This document shows positions 1 to 9,656 of a DNA stretch of 64,000 nucleotides, one piece after another (the first letter of the stretch is position 1; the number at the start of each line of letters is the position of its first letter). Position numbers and translations under genes: made by a program. Source of the DNA: Streptomyces sp. NBC_00459 (GTDB lineage Bacteria > Actinomycetota > Actinomycetes > Streptomycetales > Streptomycetaceae); contig NZ_CP107903.1 of assembly GCF_036013955.1 (NCBI RefSeq), positions 7,812,001 through 7,876,000 of the forward strand, given 5' to 3'. The notes beneath the pieces were generated by a model that had not been told where the DNA came from, ran no database searches, and saw only the letters and a list, made by a program, of their open reading frames with translations.

Positions 1-4
1 AGCT

Positions 5-94
5 GTGACCGCCGAGAACGTTGTCGGCCTCGTCGTGGCCGTCGCCCTGCTGGGCTATCTCGTCCTCGCCCTGATCTTCCCGGAGAGGTTCTGA
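5..94 (+). CDS. kdpF: KdpF, small subunit of the potassium-transporting ATPase
   Basis: This is a 29-residue single-span hydrophobic peptide, [20 protein letters not shown] followed by LALIFPERF, with a GTG start. The conserved ending LxFPExF and the position 8 bases before kdpA identify KdpF. It stabilises the KdpABC complex in the membrane. Only 4 bases precede it in the window, so its ribosome-binding site and promoter are not seen. Confidence 0.88.
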   Translation: MTAENVVGLVVAVALLGYLVLALIFPERF

Positions 95-102
95 GTCACG
101 TC

Positions 103-1767
103 ATGGGTCCCGTACTCGCCGGCGTGCTCCAGCTGCTCGCCCTCATAGGGGCACTGGCGCTCGCCCACATCCCGCTCGGCGACTACATGGCCAGGGTCTA
201 CTCCTCCGACCGGCACTGGCGTGTGGAGAAGTGGATCTACAAGGGCATCGGCGCCGATCCGGACACGGAGATGCGCTGGCCCGCGTACCTGCGCGGTGTC
301 CTCGCGTTCTCGGCCGTGGGTGTCCTGTTCCTCTATCTGCTCCAGCGGCTCCAGGGCGTTCTGCCCGGCTCGCTCGGCTTCTCCTCGATCGACCCGGACC
401 AGGCGTTCAACACCGCCGTGTCCTTCGTGACCAACACCAACTGGCAGTCCTACTACGGCGAACAGGCCATGGGTCACGTCGTGCAGACCGCCGGTCTTGC
501 CGTCCAGAACTTCGTCTCGGCAGCCGTCGGCATCGCCGTCGCGGTGGCCCTCGTACGCGGGTTCGCCCGCTCTCGCACCGGCGAACTGGGCAACTTCTGG
601 TCCGACCTGGTGCGTGGTGTCGTACGCATCCTGCTGCCGTTCTCCGTCGTCGTCGCGGTCGCGCTGGTCGCGTGCGGCGTGATCCAGAACTTCTCCGGCA
701 TTCACGAGGTCGGCCAGTTCATGGGCGGCTCGCAACAGTGGAACGGGGGTGCTGTCGCCTCGCAGGAGGCCATCAAGGAGATCGGTACCAACGGCGGCGG
801 CTACTTCAACGCCAACTCCGCGCACCCCTTCGAGAACCCGACGCCGTTCACCAACCTGCTGCAGATCTTCCTGATGCTGGTGATCCCGTTCGCGCTGACC
901 CGCACCTTCGGGGTCATGGTCGGCTCGGTCAGGCAGGGCTACGCCATCCTCGCGACCATGGCCACCATCTGGGTCGGCTTCGTCGCCCTGACGATGTGGA
1001 GCGAGTTCGCCCACCACGGGCCGGCCCTCCAGATCGCGGGGGGCGCCATGGAGGGCAAGGAGACCCGGTTCGGGGTCGGAGCCTCGTCCATCTTCGCGGT
1101 GTCGACCACGCTGACGTCCACGGGAGCGGTGGACTCCTTCCACTCCTCGTTCACCGGGCTCGGCGGCGGCATCACCATGCTCGGCATGATGCTGGGCGAG
1201 ATCGCGCCCGGCGGCACCGGCTCCGGCCTCTACGGCATGCTGATCATGGCGGTCATCGCGGTGTTCATCGCGGGGCTCATGGTCGGCCGTACGCCCGAGT
1301 ACCTCGGCAAGAAGATCGGCACCCGCGAGATCAAGTTCGCGGCCTGCTACATCCTGATCACCCCGGCCCTGGTGCTCGTCTTCACGGCAGCGGCGATGGC
1401 GTTGCCGACGCCCGGCAACTCGATGACCAACAGCGGGGCGCACGGCTTCTCCGAGATCCTCTACGCCTACACCTCCGCGTCGAACAACAACGGTTCGGCC
1501 TTCGCCGGGCTGAACGCGGACACCCAGTGGTTCAACACCACCTTGGGCCTGGCCATGGTCCTGGGCCGGTTCCTGCCGATGGTGTTCGTCCTGGCGCTGG
1601 CCGGTTCGCTCGCCGAACAGCAGCCGGTCCCGGTCACCGCGGGCACCCTGCGGACCGAGAAACCCCTGTTCACGGGTCTGCTGGTGGGCGCGATCCTCAT
1701 CATCACCGGCCTGACCTACTTCCCGGCTCTGGCGCTGGGGCCGCTGGCCGAGGGGCTGGCGTCATGA
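103..1767 (+). CDS. kdpA: KdpA, potassium-binding channel subunit
   Basis: The 554-residue polytopic membrane protein forms the K+ channel and selectivity filter of the Kdp P-type ATPase. The four filter loops can be read in order: [11 protein letters not shown], the [18 protein letters not shown] region, [12 protein letters not shown], and [10 protein letters not shown]. Length matches the family (about 555). It overlaps kdpB by 4 bases (ATGA), which implies translational coupling within kdpFABC. The pump scavenges K+ under limitation or osmotic stress. Confidence 0.96.
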   Translation: MGPVLAGVLQLLALIGALALAHIPLGDYMARVYSSDRHWRVEKWIYKGIGADPDTEMRWPAYLRGVLAFSAVGVLFLYLLQRLQGVLPGSLGFSSIDPDQAFNTAVSFVTNTNWQSYYGEQAMGHVVQTAGLAVQNFVSAAVGIAVAVALVRGFARSRTGELGNFWSDLVRGVVRILLPFSVVVAVALVACGVIQNFSGIHEVGQFMGGSQQWNGGAVASQEAIKEIGTNGGGYFNANSAHPFENPTPFTNLLQIFLMLVIPFALTRTFGVMVGSVRQGYAILATMATIWVGFVALTMWSEFAHHGPALQIAGGAMEGKETRFGVGASSIFAVSTTLTSTGAVDSFHSSFTGLGGGITMLGMMLGEIAPGGTGSGLYGMLIMAVIAVFIAGLMVGRTPEYLGKKIGTREIKFAACYILITPALVLVFTAAAMALPTPGNSMTNSGAHGFSEILYAYTSASNNNGSAFAGLNADTQWFNTTLGLAMVLGRFLPMVFVLALAGSLAEQQPVPVTAGTLRTEKPLFTGLLVGAILIITGLTYFPALALGPLAEGLAS

Positions 1768-3914
1768 CGACCGACACAACTGACACGACCGACACGACCG
1801 AGCAAGAGGACGCGATGTCCACAGCCACTCCGGCCCGGGCGCCGCACAGCGACGTACCCACCGGCCACCAGCCCGCCGAGAACCGTGTCGGCGCGGGCCT
1901 CTTCGACCCCGGGCAACTGCTGAGGTCGCTGCCGGACGCCTGCCGCAAGCTCGACCCACGGGTCATGGTCAAGTCCCCTGTCATGTTCGTGGTGCTGGTC
2001 GGGTCGGTGCTGACGACGGTGTTCTCCTTCAAGGACCCGGGCGACTGGTTCGGCTGGACCATCAGCGCCTGGCTCTGGCTGACCGTGATCTTCGCCAATC
2101 TGGCGGAGGCGGTCGCCGAGGGGCGTGGCAAGGCCCAGGCCGACACCCTGCGCAAGGCCAAGACCGACACCGTCGCGCGACGGCTCGTCGGGGACGGAGA
2201 GGAGCAGGTGCCCGGCACCGAGCTGCGCGTCGGCGACCGTGTCGTCTGCGAGGCCGGTGACGTCATCCCCGGCGACGGTGACGTCGTCGAGGGTGTGGCG
2301 TCCGTCGACGAGTCGGCCATCACCGGGGAGTCGGCGCCGGTCATCCGGGAGTCGGGCGGCGACCGGTCGGCCGTCACCGGTGGCACGAAGGTGCTGTCCG
2401 ACCGGATCGTCGTCAAGATCACGACGAAGCCCGGCGAGACCTTCATCGACCGCATGATCGCCCTGGTCGAGGGCGCGGCCCGGCAGAAGACGCCGAACGA
2501 GATCGCGCTGAACATCCTGCTGGCCTCGCTGACCGTCGTCTTCCTGCTCGCGGTGGCCACTCTGCCGCCGCTCGCTGACTACGCGGGCACCCATCTGACG
2601 ATGGTCGTGCTGGTCGCCCTACTGGTCTGTCTCATCCCGACCACGATCGGCGCGCTGCTCTCCGCGATCGGCATCGCGGGCATGGACCGGCTGGTGCAGC
2701 GCAACGTACTCGCCATGTCCGGCCGGGCAGTTGAGGCCGCCGGTGACGTCTCCACCCTGCTGCTCGACAAGACCGGCACCATCACGCTCGGCAACCGGCA
2801 GGCTTCGGAGTTCGTGCCGGTGAGCGGCACCACCGAGGCGGAGGTCGCGGACGCCGCACAGCTGTCCTCGCTGGCCGACGAGACGCCCGAGGGGCGGTCC
2901 ATCGTCGTGCTGGCCAAGGAGAGGTACGGGCTGCGCGAACGCCACCAGGGCGAGTTGGCCGGCGCCGAGTGGATCGCCTTCACCGCCCAGACCCGGATGT
3001 CGGGCGTGGACGTGGACGGCAGGAAGATCCGCAAGGGTGCCGCCGGTTCGGTCGTCGCCTGGGTGAAGGAGCAGGGGGGTGTCGTGTCCGAGGACGCCGG
3101 CGCGCTCACCGACCGGATCTCCGAGGCGGGCGGTACACCGCTGCTGGTGGCCGTCGAAGACAGCGACGGGGCACGGGTGCTGGGAGTCATCCACCTCAAG
3201 GACGTCGTCAAGGAGGGCATGCGGGAGCGGTTCGACGAGCTGCGCCGCATGGGCATCAAGACCGTCATGATCACGGGCGACAACCCGCTGACCGCCAAGG
3301 CCATCGCCGAGGAGGCGGGCGTCGACGACTTCCTCGCGGAGGCCACCCCCGAGGACAAGATGGCCCTGATCAAGCGGGAGCAGGCGGGCGGCAAGCTCGT
3401 CGCCATGACCGGCGACGGGACCAACGACGCGCCCGCGCTCGCCCAGGCGGACGTCGGCGTCGCGATGAACACGGGCACGTCGGCGGCGAAGGAGGCCGGC
3501 AACATGGTCGACCTCGACTCGAACCCGACGAAGCTGATCGAGATCGTCGAGATCGGCAAGCAACTCCTCATCACCCGGGGCGCGTTGACGACGTTCTCCA
3601 TCGCCAACGACGTCGCGAAGTACTTCGCGATCATCCCGGCGCTGTTCGCGGCCGTCTACCCGGGCCTCGACAGGCTCAACATCATGAACCTGTCCTCGCC
3701 CGACTCCGCGATCCTCTCCGCCGTCATCTTCAACGCGCTGATCATCATCGCGCTGGTGCCGCTCGCACTGCGGGGTGTGCGGTACAAGCCGATGAGCGCC
3801 GACCGGATGCTCCGCCGCAATCTCGGGATCTACGGCATCGGCGGCCTGATCGCCCCCTTCATCGGCATCAAGATCATCGACCTGCTGATCTCCCTCATCC
3901 CCGGCATTGGGTGA
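1764..3914 (+). CDS. kdpB: KdpB, ATP-hydrolysing subunit of the K+ pump
   Basis: P-type ATPase of about 716 residues. The actuator motif TGES, the phosphorylation motif DKTGT (Asp near residue 335), the nucleotide-domain motif [13 protein letters not shown] and the hinge [20 protein letters not shown] are all intact. The open frame extends far upstream over kdpA, but the ATG at 1764 overlaps the kdpA stop and is the sensible start. The N-terminus then has a threonine/aspartate run ([11 protein letters not shown]). A second ATG at 1815 could be used instead and would remove that run. Confidence 0.95.
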   Translation: MTTDTTDTTDTTEQEDAMSTATPARAPHSDVPTGHQPAENRVGAGLFDPGQLLRSLPDACRKLDPRVMVKSPVMFVVLVGSVLTTVFSFKDPGDWFGWTISAWLWLTVIFANLAEAVAEGRGKAQADTLRKAKTDTVARRLVGDGEEQVPGTELRVGDRVVCEAGDVIPGDGDVVEGVASVDESAITGESAPVIRESGGDRSAVTGGTKVLSDRIVVKITTKPGETFIDRMIALVEGAARQKTPNEIALNILLASLTVVFLLAVATLPPLADYAGTHLTMVVLVALLVCLIPTTIGALLSAIGIAGMDRLVQRNVLAMSGRAVEAAGDVSTLLLDKTGTITLGNRQASEFVPVSGTTEAEVADAAQLSSLADETPEGRSIVVLAKERYGLRERHQGELAGAEWIAFTAQTRMSGVDVDGRKIRKGAAGSVVAWVKEQGGVVSEDAGALTDRISEAGGTPLLVAVEDSDGARVLGVIHLKDVVKEGMRERFDELRRMGIKTVMITGDNPLTAKAIAEEAGVDDFLAEATPEDKMALIKREQAGGKLVAMTGDGTNDAPALAQADVGVAMNTGTSAAKEAGNMVDLDSNPTKLIEIVEIGKQLLITRGALTTFSIANDVAKYFAIIPALFAAVYPGLDRLNIMNLSSPDSAILSAVIFNALIIIALVPLALRGVRYKPMSADRMLRRNLGIYGIGGLIAPFIGIKIIDLLISLIPGIG

Positions 3915-3918
3915 CGTC

Positions 3919-4551
3919 ATGAACAACTCGGTTACGAACACTGCCCGGTTGCTGGGAGCGGGGCTGCGTGCCCTGCTGGTGTTGACCGTGCTCACAGGTG
4001 TGATCTACCCGTTGGCCGTCACAGGTGTTGCCCAGGCGGTATTCCCGGGCAAGGCGAACGGCTCGGAGATCAGGTCGGAGGGGAAGGTGGTGGGTTCCTC
4101 GCTGATCGGTCAACAGGGGTACAGCCTGGACTACTTCCAGCCCCGCCCGGCCAATGGCCTGGGTGTGAACTCGGTCAACACGCAGTACAAGCTGATCCTC
4201 TCCGGCGCCACCAACCGCTCCGCCGACAATCCCGACCTGATCAAGTGGGTCAAGGAGGCGAAGGCAAAGGTCGTCAAGGACAACTCGACCGCCGACTACA
4301 AGGTCAGGCCGTCCGACGTACCCGCCGACGCGGTCACGTCCTCCGGCTCCGGCCTGGACCCGGACATCTCCCCGGCCTACGCCGACCTCCAGGTCCACCG
4401 GATCGCCGAGCGCGACGGTCTGTCCGTCGCCCGGGTGCGGAAGCTGGTCGACGACCACACGGAGGGCCGCACCCTCGGGTTCATGGGGGAGCCCCGGGTC
4501 AACGTCCTGGAGCTCAACATCGCGCTCAGGGAACTGATCAGGGGCCAGTGA
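3919..4551 (+). CDS. kdpC: KdpC, accessory subunit of the K+ pump
   Basis: A 210-residue subunit with one N-terminal membrane span (LLVLTVLTGVIYPLAVTGVA) and a periplasmic-side domain. It carries the family signatures LIGQ, YFQPRPA, SGSGLDPDISPAYA, and HRIAERDGLSVARVRKLVD. The ATG at 3919 follows the kdpB stop by 4 bases. An in-frame TTG at 3907 overlaps kdpB and is less likely. KdpC links KdpA and KdpB and raises ATP affinity. Confidence 0.94.
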   Translation: MNNSVTNTARLLGAGLRALLVLTVLTGVIYPLAVTGVAQAVFPGKANGSEIRSEGKVVGSSLIGQQGYSLDYFQPRPANGLGVNSVNTQYKLILSGATNRSADNPDLIKWVKEAKAKVVKDNSTADYKVRPSDVPADAVTSSGSGLDPDISPAYADLQVHRIAERDGLSVARVRKLVDDHTEGRTLGFMGEPRVNVLELNIALRELIRGQ

Positions 4552-4558
4552 TTCGGTG

Positions 4559-5242
4559 ATGACCCGGGTGCTGGTCGTGGAAGACGACCCCCAGCTCGTA
4601 CGAGCACTCGTGATCAACATGCGGGCACGCCAGTACGGAGTGGACGCGGCGCCGGACGGCACCACGGCCCTCCGGCTGGCGGCGGCCCGTCTGCCGGACG
4701 TCGTGTTACTGGACCTGGGCCTGCCCGACATGGACGGCGTCGATGTCATCAGGGCGCTGCGCGGCTGGACCCGGGTTCCGATCCTGGTGCTGTCGGCGCG
4801 CCGGTCGTCCGACGAGAAGGCGGCGGCGCTGGACGCGGGCGCCGACGACTACCTCACCAAGCCGTTCGGCATGGGTGAACTCCTGACCAGACTGCGGGCC
4901 GCCGTCCGCCGCACGGAGGAGGTCCCGCTCGCCCCCGGGGCGACGGTCGTCACGACCGACGGCTTCGTCGTCGACCTGAGCGCCAAGAGGGCCACGCGGG
5001 GCGGCCGGGACATCCCGCTCACTCCCACCGAATGGCATCTGCTGGAGATCCTGGTGACCAACCCGGGGCGTCTCATCAGCCGGAAGCACCTGCTCCAGGA
5101 GGTGTGGGGCGCCGGTCGGCACAGCGGGACCGACCATCTGCGCGTCCACATGGCCCGACTCCGCCGCAAACTGGAGCCGGACCCCGCGCATCCGCGCCAC
5201 CTGATCACCGAGCCGGGGACGGGGTACCGGTTCGAGCGATGA
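4559..5242 (+). CDS. kdpE: KdpE-type OmpR-family response regulator
   Basis: A 227-residue regulator with an N-terminal receiver (VLVVEDDPQLVRAL, phospho-Asp about residue 51 in VVLLDLGLPDMDG, switch Lys in DYLTKPFGM) and a C-terminal winged helix (LTPTEWHLLEILVTNPG, TGYRFER ending). It starts 7 bases after kdpC and is clearly co-transcribed. A GTG at 4556 is an alternative start. In most kdp operons the sensor kinase kdpD lies between kdpC and kdpE; here it is absent, so KdpE must be served by a kinase outside the window. Confidence 0.9.
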   Translation: MTRVLVVEDDPQLVRALVINMRARQYGVDAAPDGTTALRLAAARLPDVVLLDLGLPDMDGVDVIRALRGWTRVPILVLSARRSSDEKAAALDAGADDYLTKPFGMGELLTRLRAAVRRTEEVPLAPGATVVTTDGFVVDLSAKRATRGGRDIPLTPTEWHLLEILVTNPGRLISRKHLLQEVWGAGRHSGTDHLRVHMARLRRKLEPDPAHPRHLITEPGTGYRFER

Positions 5243-5320
5243 GGGCGCGGGCGGGCAGTGCGGGTGTGCGGGCGGTACGGACCCACCGGCGTCGGTTCGT
5301 CGTCCGGGGCGCGCAGCCGA

Positions 5321-6268
5321 TCACGCCAGTGCCCGACGCGCGACAGCCACCCCCGCCCGGAGGGCCGCCACGGGGTCCGGCGCCTCGTCCAGCTCGATGA
5401 GCACGGTGCCGGCGCCGGGTGTGCGGGACATCGCGTCGGCCCAGCCCGGCCAGTCCACGATGCCCGTGCCCAGTTCGGTCATGTAGGGCTGCTGCTGGGC
5501 GAACACCGTGTCGTCGATGGTGAGTTCGACGTCGATCGGCCCGACCGCGTCCTTCCAGTGGGCCAGTGCGATCCGCTGCGCGTGGCGACGCGCGACGGCC
5601 ACGGGATCCCCGCCGCCGAGCGCGATGTGGCACGAGTCGGGGCACAGCCACACATAGCGCGGGTCGGTCAGCGCCATGAACAGGTCGATGTCCCGCTCGT
5701 ACCAGAGCGTGCTGTTGGACTCCGTGTGGAAGGCGAGCCGCACACCGTGCCGGGCGACAGCGTCGCCGACCGCATGCGCGATGTCGGCCATCCGGGACAT
5801 GTACGCGGCGTCGACGAAGAAGGGCGGACGCGTCCCGAACGTCGTCCGCATGGGCAGCCCGGTGACCAGGAGGTCCGCCCCGGCCTCGGCGACGAAGGCG
5901 GCACGGCGCTCGGCGTCGGCGACGATCGCGGGCAGGCTGTCGCCGTGCCGCCAGTCCGGGGCGTCGCTCCCGGCGACGAAGGCACTCACGACGCTCAGGC
6001 CCCGGGCCTCCAGCGCGCGCCGGAACGAGGAGGCGCTGCCGAAGGCGCGCAGGGCCGACCCGATGTCGCCGGGCGCGAAGGTCAGCTCGACACCGCTGAC
6101 ACCGGCCAGGGCCAGCGCGTCCAGTATCCGCTCCCAGAAGCGGCCTGCGTCGGCGAGAGCCAACTGCCTTACGGCGTCCGGGGTTTCGAGTCCCCAGAAG
6201 GCCGGGTGGTAGAAGGTGATGACATCGGTGGCGAAGCGCGGCTCGGCGGCTTCGGCCGGCGGAGTCAC
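5321..6268 (-). CDS. TIM-barrel sugar isomerase/epimerase or lyase (AP endonuclease 2 fold)
   Basis: A 315-residue xylose-isomerase-like TIM barrel. Plausible metal ligands and acid/base residues are visible: His181 and Glu183 in FHTESN, Asp211 and His214 in PDSCH, His237 in AHWKD, and Glu292 in VLIELDEAP. It is the last gene of the minus-strand transporter operon, with a GTG start overlapping the deaminase stop (GTGA). The same fold is used by IolE/IolI, hydroxypyruvate isomerase, 3-keto sugar epimerases and the C-glycoside deglycosidases CarC/DgpC. The neighbouring sugar-oxidase-like gene makes a role on an oxidised sugar or glycoside plausible, but the substrate is unknown. No small beta subunit typical of C-deglycosidases is seen. 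Confidence 0.8.
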   Translation of the reverse strand: MTPPAEAAEPRFATDVITFYHPAFWGLETPDAVRQLALADAGRFWERILDALALAGVSGVELTFAPGDIGSALRAFGSASSFRRALEARGLSVVSAFVAGSDAPDWRHGDSLPAIVADAERRAAFVAEAGADLLVTGLPMRTTFGTRPPFFVDAAYMSRMADIAHAVGDAVARHGVRLAFHTESNSTLWYERDIDLFMALTDPRYVWLCPDSCHIALGGGDPVAVARRHAQRIALAHWKDAVGPIDVELTIDDTVFAQQQPYMTELGTGIVDWPGWADAMSRTPGAGTVLIELDEAPDPVAALRAGVAVARRALA

Positions 6269-6873
6269 TCGTCACCGCCACGGGCGTTGTAGACCACGAC
6301 CCCGTCGGCGTCGACCGCTTCCCGGTAGTTCCGGAACACGGCGAGCGCCTCCTCACGCAGCACGTCCTGGACGACCTCGATGCCGCGCGCCTCGAACTGC
6401 TCGGCCCAGTCCGCGCCGAGCGGGCCCTCGTCGAACGTGGTGATCTCCTCCAGCTCCGGTCCCTCGCCGGCGACCACGAGACCGCGCACCCCGGACCACA
6501 TGGTCGCGCCGTAACACTGCACGCACGGACGCCAGTTGACGACCAGCTCGTGTGCCGTCAGACCCTCGCCGCCCAGGTCCCAGCCACCGACGGCTGTTTG
6601 GGCCAGCCCCAGCGCGACGACCTCGGCATGCGCACTGGAGACACCGGAGGCGAGGACGACGTTCACCCCGACCGAGACGATCCGGCCGGTGTCCTGTTCC
6701 GCGACGAGGGCCGCGAACGGACCGCCGTTGCCCTCACGCCAGTTGCGGTCCGCGAGACGGTGCACGAGGCGCATCCGGTCGGCGCGGTCGGGGACGACGG
6801 GAGGCACCTCGGCCAACTCGTCGTCGATCCAGGCCGGCAGCGCCACCCGGTATTCCTTCGCGATGTCGATCAC
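6265..6873 (-). CDS. Zinc-dependent nucleobase/nucleoside deaminase
   Basis: About 202 residues of the cytidine/deoxycytidylate deaminase superfamily. His82 and Glu84 (SAHAEVVAL) plus Cys117 and Cys120 (WRPCVQC) form the zinc site and proton shuttle. GGPFAALVAE upstream resembles guanine-deaminase-type members. The GTG at 6873 is chosen because AAGGGAG lies 7 bases before it; a TTG at 6891 sits on top of that site and is unlikely. It overlaps the TIM-barrel gene by GTGA and follows the flavoenzyme by 39 bases. The deaminase suggests that the molecule handled by the operon has an amino-heterocycle part. Confidence 0.85.
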   Translation of the reverse strand: MIDIAKEYRVALPAWIDDELAEVPPVVPDRADRMRLVHRLADRNWREGNGGPFAALVAEQDTGRIVSVGVNVVLASGVSSAHAEVVALGLAQTAVGGWDLGGEGLTAHELVVNWRPCVQCYGATMWSGVRGLVVAGEGPELEEITTFDEGPLGADWAEQFEARGIEVVQDVLREEALAVFRNYREAVDADGVVVYNARGGDE

Positions 6874-6912
6874 GTTCCAACTCCCTTGCAAGGTACGAAG
6901 GTTCGGCGGAAT

Positions 6913-8442
6913 TCAGTGCGCGGCGAGCGCGGTGCGGTGTTCGGTGACGGCTCGGGCCGCGCGTACGGCCGTCACCGCGCCCGTCAGGGTGACGTTGGCG
7001 GCCATCGCGGTGGGGACCACGCCGTTGCCGGCGAGGTACAGGTTGTCGAAGCCCCACACCCTGCCGTCCGGGCCGCAGACACTGGTGCCGTCGTCGGCGA
7101 CGCCGGAGCGGACCGTGCCGGTCAGGTGCAGCGACGAGCCGGGCGGCAGCAGCGCCGACTCGGTCGCCGGGTCGAACGGGCCGAACTCCTCGGCGATCGC
7201 CCGGACTTCGGCGAGCGCTCGCCCGACAAGGGTCCGGTCGGCGGCGGAGTAGGCGAACTCGACGCCGATCCGGGGCAGTCCGGCGAGATCGGTGGCCGAC
7301 TCCGAGAACACCAGCCGGTTCTCGGGGCGCGACTCCACGGGGACGTACAGCGCGAGACCCACGGAGTGCGCGAGAGGACGGCCGTCGTCGTCCACGTACG
7401 TCCTGTTCATGATCTGGCCGTGGAACGGCTGCGCCGCGCCGTTCTGCGGCAGCCAGAGCGAGTCCGTGCAGAACTCGCCGACGCGGGGGAGCGGCAGGGC
7501 GTCGAGGGCGATGCCGAACCGGTCGAGGTCGAGCAGTACGCGGGCGGTGACGAAGGCGTGCTCGTTGAGATACCGGCCCAGGGCGGCGGGGCGGATGCCC
7601 GAGGCGAACAGCAACTGCGGGGTGCGCAGTGCGTCGGCGCACACCACCACTGTGTCCGCACGGAGTTCGGACTCGGCGCCGTCGGCGACGCGCCGGAGCC
7701 GGGCGCCGGCGACCCGGCCGTCCGACGACACGATGAGCGAGGTCGCGAGGGTACCGGTGACCAGGGTGAACGCGGGGTCCCCGCCCGTCGCGATCGCGGG
7801 GAGGATCGTCCCCGGGGCGGTGCGCGGGAGGGGGCCCGAGGGCGTCGCGGTGACCGCCATGGGCATGGGCTGCGGACGCCGGTCGTAGGGTCCGGCACCG
7901 TCGTAGCGTCGGCGCAGTGCGTCGAGGACCAGGTCGCCGACCTCGGTCGGGCCGATCGGGGCGGGTGTGACCGCGAGCAGTCGGCGTGCGGTGTCCAGGT
8001 CCGCCGCCCAGCCCGCCGGGTCGCCGAAGTCGAACACCTCGCTCCCGGCGGGCCACGGCGTCGCCGCGGTCCAGTGCACGCCCATGCCGCCCGCGTTCCA
8101 CGCGAGCGCCGTCGCGGGCATCGCCTCGGCGTCCTCGCCGAAGGCCAGCGCGTGGAACATGCCGGGCGTCAGCTCGTCGATGCCGTCCGCGACCTCACGC
8201 ACCACTTCGGCGCCCGTGTACATGCCCTGGATGCCGGTGGTGACCCGGTCGTTGTAGCGCTCCCACAGGACGGGGTCGTCGACATCGTGCAGGTGCACAC
8301 CGGGGGCCGTGCCGATCGCCTCGCCGCCGTCGACCATCGTGATGCGCAGCGTCGGGTCGGTGTCCCGCAGCAGTCGGGCCACGACGGCTCCCATGATGCC
8401 GCTGCCGACGACGAGGACATCGGTGTGGGGGGTGTCGGTCAC
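6913..8442 (-). CDS. GMC-type FAD oxidoreductase, pyranose/glycoside oxidase-like
   Basis: About 509 residues with an N-terminal Rossmann FAD site (VLVVGSGIMGAVVARLL) and the C-terminal GMC block (VWGFDNLYLAGNGVVPTAMA) that normally carries the active-site His/Asn region. The segment GGMGVHWTAATPW resembles pyranose oxidases and the bacterial glycoside 3-oxidases. The GTG at 8442 has GGAG at the right distance; longer starts to 8502 would overlap the ROK gene. Inference: it oxidises a sugar hydroxyl, probably C2 or C3 of a glycoside, ahead of the TIM-barrel enzyme. The exact position of oxidation cannot be told by eye. Confidence 0.83.
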   Translation of the reverse strand: MTDTPHTDVLVVGSGIMGAVVARLLRDTDPTLRITMVDGGEAIGTAPGVHLHDVDDPVLWERYNDRVTTGIQGMYTGAEVVREVADGIDELTPGMFHALAFGEDAEAMPATALAWNAGGMGVHWTAATPWPAGSEVFDFGDPAGWAADLDTARRLLAVTPAPIGPTEVGDLVLDALRRRYDGAGPYDRRPQPMPMAVTATPSGPLPRTAPGTILPAIATGGDPAFTLVTGTLATSLIVSSDGRVAGARLRRVADGAESELRADTVVVCADALRTPQLLFASGIRPAALGRYLNEHAFVTARVLLDLDRFGIALDALPLPRVGEFCTDSLWLPQNGAAQPFHGQIMNRTYVDDDGRPLAHSVGLALYVPVESRPENRLVFSESATDLAGLPRIGVEFAYSAADRTLVGRALAEVRAIAEEFGPFDPATESALLPPGSSLHLTGTVRSGVADDGTSVCGPDGRVWGFDNLYLAGNGVVPTAMAANVTLTGAVTAVRAARAVTEHRTALAAH

Positions 8443-8498
8443 AGTGAAACTCCATGTCTTGTACCGCTGTTGGTGCTGGGAGAGGGAGGCGCGCGGGG

Positions 8499-9656
8499 TC
8501 ACGCGCCGGGGACGAGGGGACCGAACAGCTCGGTGTCCATGCGGTCCAGGGCCAGCTTCACGGCGCCCACGAGGGGGGCCTCACGGCCCAGGACCGTGGC
8601 ACGCAGTTCGACGGCCGGGTTGCGGGCACGGCGCAGCGCCGCACGTACCCGGGGCAGCAGCACGTCGGCCGCGTCCTCCAGACCGCCGCCGAGCACGATG
8701 AGGGACGGCGCGATGGTCCACGACAGGGTCGTGAGGATCGACGCGATGTGTTCCACGAGCTCGTCGACCTCGGCGAGCGCGGCGACATCCCCCTCACGGG
8801 CCGTCTCGAACCGGCCGAGCGCGACCGCGCGCCTGGCCGGATCCGGTGAGGTGAGCCATGCCACCGGGCGGTTCTCGACCGAGCCCGCCGGGATCGAGGC
8901 CGCCTCGACGATCTCACCGGCGGCGCCGTCGAGACCGCGGTGCACCTCACCCCGGATGAGAATGCCGAGACCGGTCCGGTTGCCCAGCACCGCCCAGACG
9001 ACGTTGTCGTGGTCGTCGGCCGCGCCCCGCCAACGCTCCGCGAGCGCACCGAGGTTGGAGTCGTTGTCCGCGAACCAGGGCACCGGGACGCGCCGCGTGA
9101 GCTCGTCGGGCAGACGCACGCCCTCCCATCGGGTCGTGTGCACCAGGCGGCGGATGACCCCGTCGTCGTCGACGGCACCTCCGCTCGCGACCGCACCGGC
9201 CCGCAGCCGGTCCACCGACCCGCCCGCGTCGTCGAGCGCCTCCCGCACCAGCGCAGCCATGTCGTCCAGCGTGGCCCGCGGATCCTGGTAGGCGCGCAGC
9301 GTCCGTTGCGCGCGGCCGAGAACACGGCCCCGGACGTCCGCGACGGCCGCGGACGCACCCGAGGTGGTGAAGTGCACAGCCGCCAACAGGGCGTGCTCCG
9401 CCCGTAGTTCGTACCGTCGGGCGGGACGGCCCGCGCACCCGCTGGTCGGCACCCGGGCCAACTCCGCGACCCAGCCCGCCTCGACGAGCGAGTCCAGGAC
9501 GATTTCGATGGTCCGGCGCGAGAGACCGGCCCGCCCGGCGAGCGCGGTCAACGTCATCGGCTCGGCCGACACCGCCAACGCCCGCAGGATCACTGAGGTG
9601 TTGACGCGCCGGACGGCGCTCTGATTCAGGCCGTTCGTGCCGTTCGCCCCGGACAT
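8499..9656 (-). CDS. ROK-family transcriptional repressor
   Basis: A 385-residue regulator with an N-terminal winged helix (MTLTALAGRAGLSRRTIEIVL) followed by an ASKHA/ROK sugar-sensing domain (DNDSNLGALAERW, GLGILIRGEVHRG, GAAGEIVE). The start at 9656 shares one base with the esterase stop (TGATG), with GGAGG 7 bases upstream. The ROK zinc motif CxCGxxGC is not evident. Being inside the ABC/oxidase operon, it is the likely ligand-responsive repressor of the promoter region 14215-14591. Confidence 0.88.
   Translation of the reverse strand: MSGANGTNGLNQSAVRRVNTSVILRALAVSAEPMTLTALAGRAGLSRRTIEIVLDSLVEAGWVAELARVPTSGCAGRPARRYELRAEHALLAAVHFTTSGASAAVADVRGRVLGRAQRTLRAYQDPRATLDDMAALVREALDDAGGSVDRLRAGAVASGGAVDDDGVIRRLVHTTRWEGVRLPDELTRRVPVPWFADNDSNLGALAERWRGAADDHDNVVWAVLGNRTGLGILIRGEVHRGLDGAAGEIVEAASIPAGSVENRPVAWLTSPDPARRAVALGRFETAREGDVAALAEVDELVEHIASILTTLSWTIAPSLIVLGGGLEDAADVLLPRVRAALRRARNPAVELRATVLGREAPLVGAVKLALDRMDTELFGPLVPGA

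Noticed and set aside
231-1763. Upstream extension of the kdpB frame over kdpA
   Set aside because: The extension is Arg-rich and overlaps kdpA entirely; the ATGA junction at 1764 gives normal KdpB length.
6550-9291. A 913-codon plus-strand open frame antisense to the flavoenzyme and ROK genes
   Set aside because: Composition is Arg/Gly/His-rich shadow coding of the well-supported minus-strand genes; no domain, no RBS.
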